A DNA stretch of 64,000 bases from NCBI RefSeq assembly GCF_964204645.1, contig NC_134025.1, positions 30,286,001-30,350,000 on the forward strand. The letters are read 5' to 3'. The first letter of the stretch is position 1. The number at the start of each line of letters is the position of its first letter. Under the pieces are notes generated by a model. That model was given only the letters and a program-made list of their open reading frames with translations. It did no database searches and had not been told where the DNA came from. This DNA comes from Tubulanus polymorphus (taxonomy: Eukaryota > Nemertea > Palaeonemertea > Tubulaniformes > Tubulanidae). Below, piece by piece: positions 52,961 through 64,000 of the stretch. The translations under genes were made by a program, and so were the position numbers.

Positions 52961-55830
52961 GTTGGTTTTATAGTAGTTTCAGTAGTTATAAGTTTAGGTA
53001 TAAATGAATTGCAGTAATTGAAGTGTCTCTGACGGGTGTTTGAACTTAGTTTATTAAATACTGTTTGTCTAATTGTGCGCTATGAATTGTCAATTCATAC
53101 CTCATTCGTAGATATTCCTTCAATGTCAATAATAAGAAGTTTGAATGAATTTATATTCTATTAAATGCAAAGTGCATGTTAGTTTATATAGTTTTAAATG
53201 AACTGTTATACATGTATATGGTAGGGTAATCGGATAATTATGAGTTGTTAGATTGGAAAATCTGCGCTGGGTTTTTTTTTAAAGTAGTCATAAAAACTTG
53301 TCATTTTAAAAGCATCTTATATTGAAAATTTGATTGAATCAGATTAAACCTGTTATGAAACTCGAAAGTCGTGTACGCATCAGACTAGATTAAGCGCATC
53401 TGTCTCGATCTTTATTACTCTAAACTGCTTAACATTTTATGACTGCAATTTCAAGGTAACATTTTGCATCTCGTCACAGGATTACAGGAATCGTTCTATA
53501 GATGACACCGGTTTCAATTGATGTTAAACACCACGGATGAATTCACAATTAACTAATTCGCTGTATTCTGTTAGATGCATGCTGTCGCATTACAATCTAT
53601 AGATTTTCACTTATTCATAACTTATGTTCCTTAATGAAATCATACACAGGTGATACTGGCACTAGTGTTGAAATGCATATGTTTCTGAAAGCCGCGTGTG
53701 GTTGGTTTATGTTTTACACTAGTGCTTGAAATTTTTATGAATAATCCTTAAAATTTCAGCGCATTTTCGTCGATATGATATCGACTTGTATGAAATGTTT
53801 TTTGAATATCCAGGTCACGATAAATTGATATTTTTTCTGCGTGTCTATCGTAGTCTACCACTGGCAAATCGGGTTCATTTCCTGCAAAAAAAAGCATGAG
53901 AAAAAATTGCATTTGATGTAGATGACAATAATTTAAAAGACTAACTAGTTCTCAACGAGCTCCCACGCTATATGATAAATCACTCAACATTTTCAAAAGC
54001 CAACATGGGAACTATTTAGAAAAAAAGGCAATACAATTCTTGAAGCCTTTTACAACCAATAATGAGCCTTTTCAATACGGACAGTTTTATGAGGTTTGAA
54101 CATAAAGCCGACTTTCATCTTGTTAATAAGCATTTCGCAGTTTACGGAATTTGGATTGTGTTTATTAGAATTAATTTACCCCCCAGGGCTGATGAATTAT
54201 CGGGTTTCATAAAAGAAATGATTACTACGTATGAGTGAGATGAATGTGGGGTGATGTTGTGCAGTTAAAGTTGCGCGCGGCGCTTTTATAGAAATTCTAA
54301 TTCTAATGACAAGATTCGCAATATTTGGGGAAAATTTCTTTATAACAAACCAGTATTAACCATGGCAACGGATTCGATGTTAGCACAAAGTAATACGATC
54401 TTTCGCTTGATGACATTTCATAAAAACTTTTTTTAAACGAGGCAACAACATCGTCACGATGAAACGACAAAGATGTATCTCAGGTATCTGTAGGTAGAAA
54501 TTTGAACTGCTGTCTTAAAGAAGTCCTTTCATGTAAACACATGAATATATGAGCAGAAACAGTTTGTATTAGTTTTTACGATATAACTAACGTTCGCTGC
54601 GAGTTTTATTAATTCAACGAATGTTTTCTCTGAATAGCGTCTAAAAGCCTAGCTCACATAGTAACATATAAACATGAAACAGAAACAATTTTCTGGCTTC
54701 GTGACTGTAACATGGAACAGTTTACCAAAACTTTTAAAAGTAACTTGAAGTGCAGTATAACAAAGCTGATTCATTCATTATTTTTGTACATATTTATTCA
54801 TTTTTTAATGTGTAAATGTTTGTATGTAATTACTGTTTGTTCTTTGTGTCGTTATGTGTCAATTATTGTTTTGTCTCGTTGTCATTTCACTAGTACTCAT
54901 CGCCTTTGTTTTTACGTCAATTTCCACTTTTCTATCCTGTTCTGTCCTGTTCCCATGTACATGAATGGTTTGTTTGTGTATAAAATAAAATCAGTTCAGT
55001 TTTGGTATTTCAAGTTGCTCGTTGAGTCGTTACTGTTTTTGATATATTCTGGATGTTATGCGTGTCAGTTTACCAAAACAGAGGAGACAAGAAAATCCGT
55101 TGACCGGAACAATGTATAATGAAACATAAGTGTTACTAAAACACAAAATACCTGTTTTGATTGTTGTTTATGATGTCAGATTATCTAAACATGAAACACC
55201 GATATAAAATAACCAATCAGTGACAATAAGCCATGGATCACAAGACTGATCAAAATCACCACCAATCAGTCATGGGATACATTTAAAGATTTTCTCAACG
55301 CTAGGTGGCGCTTTAGGTTTTGTGGGTATTCTTAGGTTTATCGGGTACGGGCAAAACTGAATCATCGAAACGTGCAGACATGTCTGTTTCATGTTTGTCG
55401 TTTATTTCTCACTTTTAGTACACGCGCTAGGCTTGATTTGATCTTTATTTAATTTGTTTTAATAACAAAACCGATGTGTTGACTTTTTGATTAAATCGAT
55501 CGGATAATAAACATTGGTTACAAATTTTTTCCATTTGACACATTTTCATCGTTCATTTATAGAGACGTTGTACGACCAGTATCCCGAGCGAGTTCATCAT
55601 CGTACATTATGATATAGGATTGTTAGAGTTGATGTTTTCTACTTCAGCTGTGTTTGAACGCACGTTTCCCGAAGCTCTATTGATATAAATGCAAATTATT
55701 TTCAGAATTGATGCAGTCGCCGAGTTTTGAATAGGTCTGCGTTGACTCGAGTACAGTCGAATTAAAATCGATAGATCTAAAGATTGGTTTGTTATATACT
55801 ACACTGTAGCATGCCGCGTCGTCCTCGTTC
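52961..55830. other. Non-coding, no gene seen
   Basis: AT-rich sequence without exon signatures. The 135-codon ORF at 54712-55119 is Phe/Tyr/Cys-rich and resembles no family. A 14-bp direct repeat (54718-54731 and 55066-55079) brackets most of it. Confidence 0.4.
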
Positions 55831-56116
55831 GTTCGTTCTCAGTTATCTGAGCTGCATTTCATGTATATACATAGAATCTATGATTTAAATAGGACCGCAT
55901 TCATTGATCTCTGGGATTATGTTCTCGTGGATTGTTAAAGCTGCAGATATTGCGGCCATTATTGATAAATATGAATCTGCTGTGTATGATTTTAGAGAAT
56001 TGTTGATCGATGATGTTAAGCCCCCGAAGGTTATTGAACTTTTCAACGTTTTTATTTACAAATACGTATATTCGTCAGAACCTGGTTATGCATTGAAAGT
56101 TTTTTCTGTGTGTTGA
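55830..56116 (+). CDS. Possible first exon with a 65-residue coding-like frame
   Basis: After an initiator-like TTCTCAGTTATC (about 55834-55846), an ATG at 55919 opens a 65-residue frame (MFSWIVKAADIAAIIDKYES onward) ending at 56116. Its composition is balanced and amphipathic, unlike the AT-driven ORFs nearby. A donor (AAATAC|GTATAT, about 56065) could end it as an exon instead. I do not recognise the protein. It could be the N-terminus of a large gene continuing past the window, or chance. Confidence 0.3.
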
Positions 56117-59100
56117 AAGTGAAGTTTTCAATACTTTGAGTTTACTGAGTTTGACTTCAGTCGCGAGTGAGCGTGATATAGGAGGATTAAGATTGCTTGG
56201 TGTAATCTAATTTCTGGTGATAAACTCTATTATCGCAGTCTGACGATCGGTCGATAGTTAAACATGAAAATTGGGTGTTTATACATATTTAAGATTGTCA
56301 TCAGGTTACATCATTGTCATATTACAGTAGACTCCGCTAACCCCAGATCTTGAAGGACCAACACATTTCTATGCGAAGTCTTGGGCAGTTGAAGCAGGGA
56401 TGGGTTGTTCTCGCAATGAATTCAGGAGAAAAAATTACTATATTACCTTAATTAATATTGTCATGAAATGATAGAATTGCCACATAGTTTCATCAGTTCA
56501 TCAAGTGTTTATTTTATTATTACATGCTATGGGATTTATCTGGTAAAAAGGTACGATTTCTAAAGCCCCGCAATTAAACCATAAAATATGTTCTGAACAT
56601 GATTGCAATAAAACCAAGCTGTGCACAGTTAAACATGATTTGAGAGGGAATTATTGAAGCTGTCATAAAGTTTTATAACTGTTAAAATTCTATTGGATTT
56701 GGTTAATTGTGTTGTTGAATGATAGTTAGGTTGAACATGTTTGTGATGTTTGTGGTATGTATTATCAGTGTAATTGTCAGCACTTCACTGATAAAACACT
56801 TACCCAACACCAGATTACATGCTGTTAAATCACTTCTTATGTCAACAGTAAATTTGTTTTCAGGTACTGATATCTTTGAAGAGTTGAAGTACCTTCACTT
56901 TCTTACACCTGATGTATCGTTTTCTTACCTACTGTTATCATGTCATAAGGGTTGCAGCGTTACCTATTCTCTCTCTTTCCTCTCGATGTATTATCTGATT
57001 CTATGTCAGTTTTTATATCATTACACGGGGAAGTATTTTCAGAACATACTCTTGATGTTCGTGTAGAATTTGTAACGATGTCGAGTACTTGTATTTGCCC
57101 CGCTATTGAAAGCTGTCATTCGTTAGTCCTAATATTTATGTTTTGGCAGGTGTGCCTGAGAAATGTAACTAATAATTAGTATACCTTCGAGGAGCAGACA
57201 TAGAACGAACTCATATCTCAGTACTTATGAAGATTATTTTATGCAACATAAATACCCGTTCACTGGATGCGTATGCGTATACCTAGAGTGTTAAGATTCT
57301 GAATACTAGGGGTTACATACACTAGTTCTAGTATCTCATGGGATCCTTTCAGTTTGTTCCAGTCAGTAGAGACTGAAGTTAAACTACAAAGTATCTGCTT
57401 GAGTGGATTAAGTGAAGTACAACTCCCGAGAGGTATGATATCTGCTAATAGTTTGTTCTCTATCTCTCTCTCCCTCTCCGTTGTTTGTGTATGGTCTTGT
57501 TAATTACTCCTAGCATGTGTAGAAGATATCCTTGCAGATCAGCAAAGCATAAACCCAGTAATCGATGATAGGAATTTTCAAGTTTCAGGTTAATTTGTAG
57601 GTTTTGGGATTGAAAAAAAAAACGGGCGAACGATTTTTCATGTTATTGAATAACAGTGATATTTGATGTATTGTGTATGAGTCAGGAGATGCTAGGTACA
57701 GTCAGTCAGTGTTACTACATGATCATCAGACTGATTCATATTGATTAACATCAATTATATCATTTACGCAATCATAATTGTAAAGAATGAAGATGAAAGC
57801 TCTCTCCGACGAGGAGCTGCTATTTTACTGGGAGTGGTCTTCTCTTCGCGTTGCCCGATAAGATTGCCAATATCGTCGTAATATCTGAGCAAAATGATGG
57901 GTAATTTTGGTCTCAAGGCTTGTTTATGTGCGCTACATTAAGATGCTATTAGTTTATTACTAGCTTTTCTCCTAAAAACAAGATATAATACATAGACAGG
58001 GGTGGACTAGGGTCTAAGAATGGCGGGAAGCACCAATTGAGACATAAATATTCCATGAATGACCTCCGATTGATGTAGGCTCTGTCACGTGTTTTATGAT
58101 GGATACTGAATTTGAAAATGGTTTAAAAATTCTAGGAATAGTTGTTAAAGAAGAGATATTGTTATGATTGTGCGATTTCTCAAAGCGGTTTGTCTTGTCA
58201 CTGTGTTGTAGTGTAGTATTTGCCTGTGATGATATTGTATAAGCCTCTTATAAACAGGTGATGAGATTCATATTATTACACATAATACTCAGTGTTCAAC
58301 ACTTCTATTTGCTGCTCACATTCTGCAGTATATATAAGTATGTATATATTTATATATTTAGAAGATAATTCTGTATATCCCATAAGATGTTCCTCATATA
58401 GGTCTAGATATCCCATATCTCATCTACCGTGTCGTGTTGTGGATTAATTCTCAGAATTGTCAGTAAACTAGTGGTCAGTTTGATAGACCAGCTGTAACCA
58501 GAGGGTCGACAGAGTGGTCATAGTCAAACCAAATCAAACTGTTTTAATGAATGGCAGTTTTTGCTTGTTGTGACTTTCAGCATTTTAATGAGTTGGTGGT
58601 TTCGGAGGTTGGGGGTCACACTTTCTAACACTAATTACGAACAGACTAAATCAATGTTGTGCATTAAATCAGCCGCTTTCACTGGTCCAGCTAGATGCAA
58701 CATCACACACAAAGAAATGGTTCGTTCTGAAATTTGGAAAGGACCTGGATTGATCATTTCTGTCTGTCTAAATTGGTCCATTCAGAAATGACTGGAACAG
58801 ACTTAATTAAGAACGCAGTGTAGTGAACGTGGCTAGAGAACTATCTACAGGCATGTCCCAATGCCTGAGGTATGATGATTTCGATACTGGGTAATAGTAG
58901 AAACACTTATTATATGTTGTTATAAGAGAATGATTACTTTGCTGTACTTGACAATCTGTAGTTGACGTACACTTACTCATAGCATTTAGTGTCATTACGT
59001 TTGTAAGGTTATCATATATTGAATTATGAAAGGAGGGATTCTATTACGATGGAACCTCGTTAAAACGACGAGTCTGAAAAAAACAATACGTTGCTCGGTC

Positions 59101-60100
59101 AAAGTTTTCCGACGTAGCAACGCAAACAATACCAACTGACAGCATAGCTACATAGTTCTTCTGTACGGAATAAACTGAAAATGTTGTTGACCCTAGAAGC
59201 GAAATAGCTTAAAATGAACTGGACTCTCGTCAATTTGTAGTGATTAACTGAAACCTAATACATTGACCTTCGTGATATGAGCTAAGATCATTGTATGAGC
59301 ATTTATGATAAAAAAGACTCTTCATTCTGTAGCAGCATGCGTATCTCGTTATAATGATAGCACACGGGGTCTCTTCACTCGGAGACCCGCTGTGAAAGAC
59401 TTTCACTAAAGATGTCTTTAATCAGAGTGAAAAGAGTTTTTTCTGAGAGCTGATTTCTCATAGAACCGACGTGGTCTCTTTCACTAGTGCTACAAGAAGG
59501 TGATTATTGTTTGATAGTGGTTTTTCTTACATATTTAAGAATTTGTTTGAAGTTAAGAGTTTGTCACAGACGGTGCCGATATTCAGATATTCTGGTTATG
59601 TCTCGGTTTTGTTCAAAGCTGTTTGATCAATTTCATCGATGACATTGTTTATACAATGTACATGTATATATTGCTATAATCTCCTATCTGTCGATTATAG
59701 ATTTTTCTCAAGAGTAAAAAGAGGCAATTTATGAAAAGGATAATGTGTCTGTATGCGTGTCACTCAGTATATATGTAGTTTATATCATTCGACTCAATTA
59801 TGAAGATGTTATGTTTCGATGAAGGACACACTAATCCGTAATTCCATTGCCGAGAGTTTTGAAGTGGTCATGTAGGAGATTTTAAGGAACGATGCTATAT
59901 GGGATTACTTTGCATCAGTATGCTGCGGCTCAAATAAAGAAGTTTCGATTAATCCGTTCTTCAAATAAATGGTGTAAGCTGTGGCTAGTGAGTAAGCCAC
60001 CATCATCGCTACATCAGTACATGTTACTGCTACGATTCACTAATAGTTTATGGCATCTTTTGAGATGAAGATTTATTTCTAGAAAATACAGGAATGATGT
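56117..60100. other. Non-coding, possible long intron
   Basis: No exon recognised. The ORFs at 56719-57066 and 58561-58791 lack splice context and family similarity. Confidence 0.4.
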
Positions 60101-60107
60101 AGCACTC

Positions 60108-60355
60108 TGTCTCCCTTCTCCCTGTCCCCCTCCATCCCCCTCTCCCTGCCTCCCTCTCACTGTCCCCCTCTCCCTGCCTCCCTCTCACTGGTTCCCTCTC
60201 CCTGCCTCCCTCTCCCTGTCTCTCCTCTCTCCCTGCCTCCCTCTCACCGTCTCCCTCTCCCTGTCTCCCTCTCCCTGTCTCCCTCTCCCTGCCTCCCTCT
60301 CCCTGTCTCTCCTCTCTCTCTCTCTGCCTCCCATATCTAACTCTCAACCTCCCTC
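60108..60355. repeat. CT-rich (polypyrimidine) low-complexity tract
   Basis: About 250 bp of tandem CTCCCTGYCTCCCTCTCC-like units, nearly all pyrimidine on the plus strand. The 103-codon Arg/Glu-rich frame on the minus strand is only its shadow. Confidence 0.85.
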
Positions 60356-60359
60356 TCAT

Positions 60360-62050
60360 ACTTACTGATTGATAATTAGATTTCCGTATATGATTGAATT
60401 TTTGACCTGGCAGTGAACTATTTTCAATTCAATGACTCTCTATTGCAAAAATCTGATTTGATTTATCGGTGATGTGAAGTAAGTAGCCCGTAGGTTTTTG
60501 AGCCCGCGTCGCCCCTAGAGAAATTGCTTCCTTTCTTACATTTGTTCCGCTGTGATTTCATTTGTATTCTGTCCGTAAACTCAATTTTCGTTCGTTTTTA
60601 GAACGTGAATATTGCGAAGGGATTTCGAGCACAATGAAAATCTCCTGCAGCTGTACCCTGCGTTACCGTTCAAATGTGTCACTCATTTCAATATTGTGTC
60701 ATATTCTCGGTTTATTTGGTGAATTGTAAAATTGGATATTGGAATACCGATCGTGTCTCTTGCTCTATAATATATCCTTCGTTTGACATTTGAAAATCAG
60801 TGGCGTTATTGATAGCTGAATATGTTTCTGATGCTGTATAAGTTTTCCCTTTGGTGTTCGTGGTAATCGAAAGAAATCAAAGAGCAGCTTCGGGTCTCGC
60901 GCAGAACCATTAGATGGAGAAAATAATTTACTAGTTCTGTTGACTTGAAATATTTGCTTGAGACTTTTTTCATACGAGTGTCTTTGAGTGGAATATAATT
61001 ACTTTGTGTTGTTAATATGGAATATTGAGCTAACAGTAATAAACTGCACCAGGCAAATATGACTGCGTAGTAATCGATCTGTTTGGCCCAGGACCAGGAA
61101 TTCTGGCAAAAACTACATATAACTTTTTTTCATTCCGTTATGTTCAATTTTTCCAAAAAAAGATTTTGAATATACTTGCGTCTTGTACTTATTGATCTAA
61201 ATATTTGTAAAAGCTCAGTTTTCTCAGTTTCTTTCATCAAACACAATTTTCACTGTTTAAAATTTTTCTCTGCTCTTCTTCCAACATTTGATGTAGAAAA
61301 TATTTGAAAAAATAAATAAAAGGAGTCTATAAAAAAGGATTTTATTTTTTCCCCTGTTTCCATCCATTTCAAAACGCCTGTGATAGGAAAGAATTGTTTT
61401 CATTTTTTTCCTTTTGCCCTTAACTAAAAAAACCTGGTGCTCCAAATAATTAAAGAAAGTCCTTAGCGGGATAACTCGAACCTCTGAGTATAACTGCTTT
61501 TATAATCGAGGCTAATCTAACTGGAACTTCAATTTCTCCGTGGTTTTCGCCCGGAGATATTTTTCTAATAACCTCCCATTCAGCGGGGACTTGAAAAATC
61601 AGATTTCCCAGAACGCAGCGAACTGTGGATCGTTCAGTTTTTCAGCTGTTCGTCATTTCTCAAAGACATTCGTTGTATTTTTTCTTGAAATCTGATTCGC
61701 ATATAATTTTATTTATGTTATCATCAGCCGTCCTTCCTTAACCTTTTAATAAAAATATCGCTGTTGATTTTTGCTGCGTCAAACATGAAATGTAATTGAG
61801 CCTGTGGAGAGTTTGTCTAATTCTGCGTGAAATGAAATTCTTGGCCGTGAGCGATGTTTCGAGCTGTGTTGAAATATTAATTTCTACCGACTACGAACAG
61901 ACTACAACTCTCCAATTGCTCACGCTATACTACATTTAGTCATGTTGTATTTATTAACTATGACGCCAGTCGTCCCTGAACATTTATAATATTTCCGGAG
62001 AAGTTCTCGCTTTCTCAAAAATGAAATGCATTGAATTAGAAGAAAACTTT
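60360..62050. other. Non-coding, no gene seen
   Basis: AT-rich sequence with no exon-like stretch or repeat that I recognise. Confidence 0.4.
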
Positions 62051-62376
62051 ATCCAGCTCCACAGTTATCGATTAATATTTGGCTGTAGGGTTTAAACATT
62101 GAAAATGAACTAACTCTAACTCTAGGGTCCGTAAGCGTAAAGATAAACAGTACTTTGAAGGTTGCCTTGATTTTGTTAAGCTTGTGCTTTTGATAAAATC
62201 AAGGTAACCTTCAAAGTAATATATGTCTTTGACATCAGGACCCGGAGGGGGGAATGGGGTGATTCATGATTCAAAATGATTCATCTTCAATTAGTAGGTT
62301 AACATGGCTCCTCCTAAACATAACTCTAGGGTCAAACTGAACCTGTGACTATTGTGGAACTGGACCCAGCTCCTAA
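62051..62376. mobile_element. Foldback element split by a nested hairpin insertion
   Basis: The outer element has a left end near 62056 (AGCTCCACAGTTATCG) and a right end near 62353-62371 (TGTGGAACTGGACCC). It is interrupted by 191 bp (62130-62320) bracketed by a 13-bp direct repeat, TAACTCTAGGGTC, at 62117-62129 and 62321-62333. The insert holds a hairpin with arms of about 26 bp: CTTTGAAGGTTGCCTTGATT and its near-complement, 62153-62218. Confidence 0.65.
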
Positions 62377-62404
62377 TCCATTTATATTGGAGTTCAATTT
62401 TCTA

Positions 62405-62408
<4 letters not shown>

Positions 62409-62442
<34 letters not shown>

Positions 62443-62463
62443 GCCGCCGCCGCCGCTGCTGCT
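62409..62463. repeat. CTG/CCG trinucleotide repeat
   Basis: About eleven CTG triplets run into five CCG triplets and three more CTGs. There is no clear ORF using it as a polyQ, polyA or polyL run with other coding evidence. Confidence 0.85.
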
Positions 62464-64000
62464 TATTGGTGAAATTCTGATTGAAAAATAAAACATCTCA
62501 AGGCTATTTCATAAATATCACATGTACCACATGTTATATGTATGATTATCACATGTCATATGCAGCAGTGTTACACATGTACATGTCGAGTGTAGAAGCT
62601 CTGGTTGTTATAACCACAAACTTGACTTTCACAAATTTCACTCTAATCTATCGTTCACTTCTAGCTTCGCATCCATTTGCGCTAACGTCGTGATTGATGG
62701 ATTGATTTTTGATGCATCTTGAAATGTTTTTTTCGCTGCGCTGAATTCTCATAGTTATTCGCAATATTAATGTCTGATTCAGATTGCGCCGACACTTGAA
62801 GTAATATTAAATTGAATAAGTTGATGATGAATTACTGTCAAACATCGACTGATATTCACTGTGTATTCAATGTTTACCTACAGATATTGACTGCACCACT
62901 GTTGTTGTCACTGTCTTATATTTTCTTAAAGTAACAATCAATCCTCACAGATATTCAGCTCGTCCCCCTCTCGACTCTATATCCTCGCAGCCTCTCTGTC
63001 CAATCCTCCCCTTCATCTCCCCCATACCACGCATCTGATCTTTACATTCATCACACGATTGCTTTTACAAATTGGCCTCGTGGTTAGTTGACCGCGTCTC
63101 TGAAGGCTGGTCTAGTCAAACCAGTCATGTTGCGTCGGTGGTGAATATTTGTTTCCCCGATGCTGTATTGATCCGGTGACCATATTGCCTTTGTTCTCTA
63201 TATGATAGCTCGTAGGTTCTGGCTTTGACATCGCGGACCGCGTATCGATAAATTCTATATTGCATTTGCCTCCGATTCTCTACGTTATTACTTTATGATA
63301 AACGGTTATGGCTATCGTTTCTTTTATTCCGAATCACTGTAACAGGACGCAGGCGGGAGGTGCCGAACATCGACAAGGAAATGTCTACAAAATGGCTTAT
63401 TTTTTCAATTCCCTACAAGAGGTGCGATCTTCCCTTTGGTGCCAAGTCGGTCTGTGTCTGTTCAGCCTGACCAAAAACCTTGGACCAGGCTTGGGCCTAA
63501 TTTTAGTACAAGTCAAATTATTTCATGTGAATGCTAACTCATTAGCAACAGCATCATTTTTATAGCATTTTAGTAACAAGTTAGTGATGAATGCGACCTC
63601 TAATTAGGCATAAAGCAAGTTTGACTGAGTTCCGTACGCGTGGTCTGGCCCGTACGTGTGGTCTGGTCCATACTTGTGGTCTGGCCGGTATGCGTGTTCT
63701 GGTCCGTAGTGTTCTGGTCCGCACGCGATCACGGCGAACATTTTTCCCATCTCATCTATTTTCTGTTTCCTCGACAGAATATCCCGTTATCAGTTTATTT
63801 TTATACGACTAATTTTTCGATAATTCATGATTGATAATTTGTCTACACGGTTCTATAGAATGTTTTAAAAGGTATCGACGAGAGACATTTTACTAATGGA
63901 TTTCTATTGTTAGCCGCTGCGTAACAGGGGTCTCCCGGCATCTCATCCTCGGATTATTTTTAAAGGTCATCTTTTTGTACTTCCTTATTATATTATGAAT
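62464..64000. other. Non-coding right edge
   Basis: No supported gene. It contains a tRNA D-arm-like sequence (TGGCCTCGTGGTTAG, 63079-63093) and an 18-bp minisatellite at 63632-63727. Confidence 0.4.
63632..63727. repeat. 18-bp minisatellite, about five copies
   Basis: Units resemble CGTACGTGTGGTCTGGCC with small changes; the fifth is shortened by three bases. The Val/Trp/Leu-rich ORFs across it are artefacts. Confidence 0.7.

Noticed and set aside
54712-55119. 135-codon ORF, membrane-like
   Set aside because: Phe/Tyr/Cys-rich from T-rich DNA, no family resemblance, and inside a possible insertion.
60048-60359. 103-codon Arg/Glu/Gly-rich minus-strand ORF
   Set aside because: It is the shadow of the CT-rich tract, with no start context or family match.
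63079-63140. tRNA gene candidate (D-arm-like TGGCCTCGTGGTTAG)
   Set aside because: No box B of the right form and no acceptor stem; at most a SINE remnant.

Overview
This window is nuclear DNA from a bilaterian animal, most likely a marine invertebrate. It is AT-rich, its genes are split by GT-AG introns, stop codons are standard, and the recognisable proteins are animal ones: an FRS2-type docking protein, an animal type II cryptochrome, SOBP, MTRES1 and a many-finger C2H2 protein. The protein sequences fit a lophotrochozoan-grade animal, but I cannot name a species. I saw no bacterial operons, viral genes or CRISPR arrays.

Layout. (1) 478-1816, minus: an RNF113A-type CCCH/RING splicing factor in three coding exons. 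(2) 5668-7080, plus: an FRS2/FRS3-type docking protein in one coding exon. Its 3' end, including the stop codon, has expanded into a 40-bp tandem repeat (7038-7357). (3) 12772-16255, minus: an animal cryptochrome in about 11 coding exons. (4) 17717-24919, plus: an 820-residue protein with 17 C2H2 zinc fingers in 15 exons. (5) 26739 to about 45650, plus: SOBP, with a TATA promoter, four coding exons and very large introns that hold a roughly 720-bp palindrome and a 240-bp (TA)n tract. (6) 46473-49105, minus: MTRES1, a mitochondrial S4-like RNA-binding protein, in four exons. (7) 49684-50645, plus: a class A GPCR that keeps an intact TM5-TM7 part, while its front half is scattered over several frames and looks like a decaying gene. 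(8) 50650-64000: no confident coding exon. There are three candidate first-exon or promoter patches (about 51.66-51.91, 52.69-52.96 and 55.83-56.12 kb), which could be alternative starts of a large gene running past the right edge.

The exon models for the zinc-finger gene, cryptochrome, RNF113A, SOBP and MTRES1 all keep phase at every junction and sum to whole numbers of codons, which supports them strongly. The genes are unrelated housekeeping, signalling or nuclear regulators and not a functional cluster. Two pairs are head to head: cryptochrome with the zinc-finger gene, and MTRES1 with the GPCR remnant.

The non-coding part is rich in short non-autonomous elements: a TTAA-flanked piggyBac-like MITE, several foldback elements whose ends resemble GGGNCTGG/CCAGNCCC, a tRNA-derived SINE fragment, a nested insertion with a 13-bp target duplication, and several minisatellites. 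I found no convincing new multi-gene system. The oddest structures are the large palindrome and the (TA)n tract around the small SOBP exons, and the FRS2 stop-codon minisatellite.
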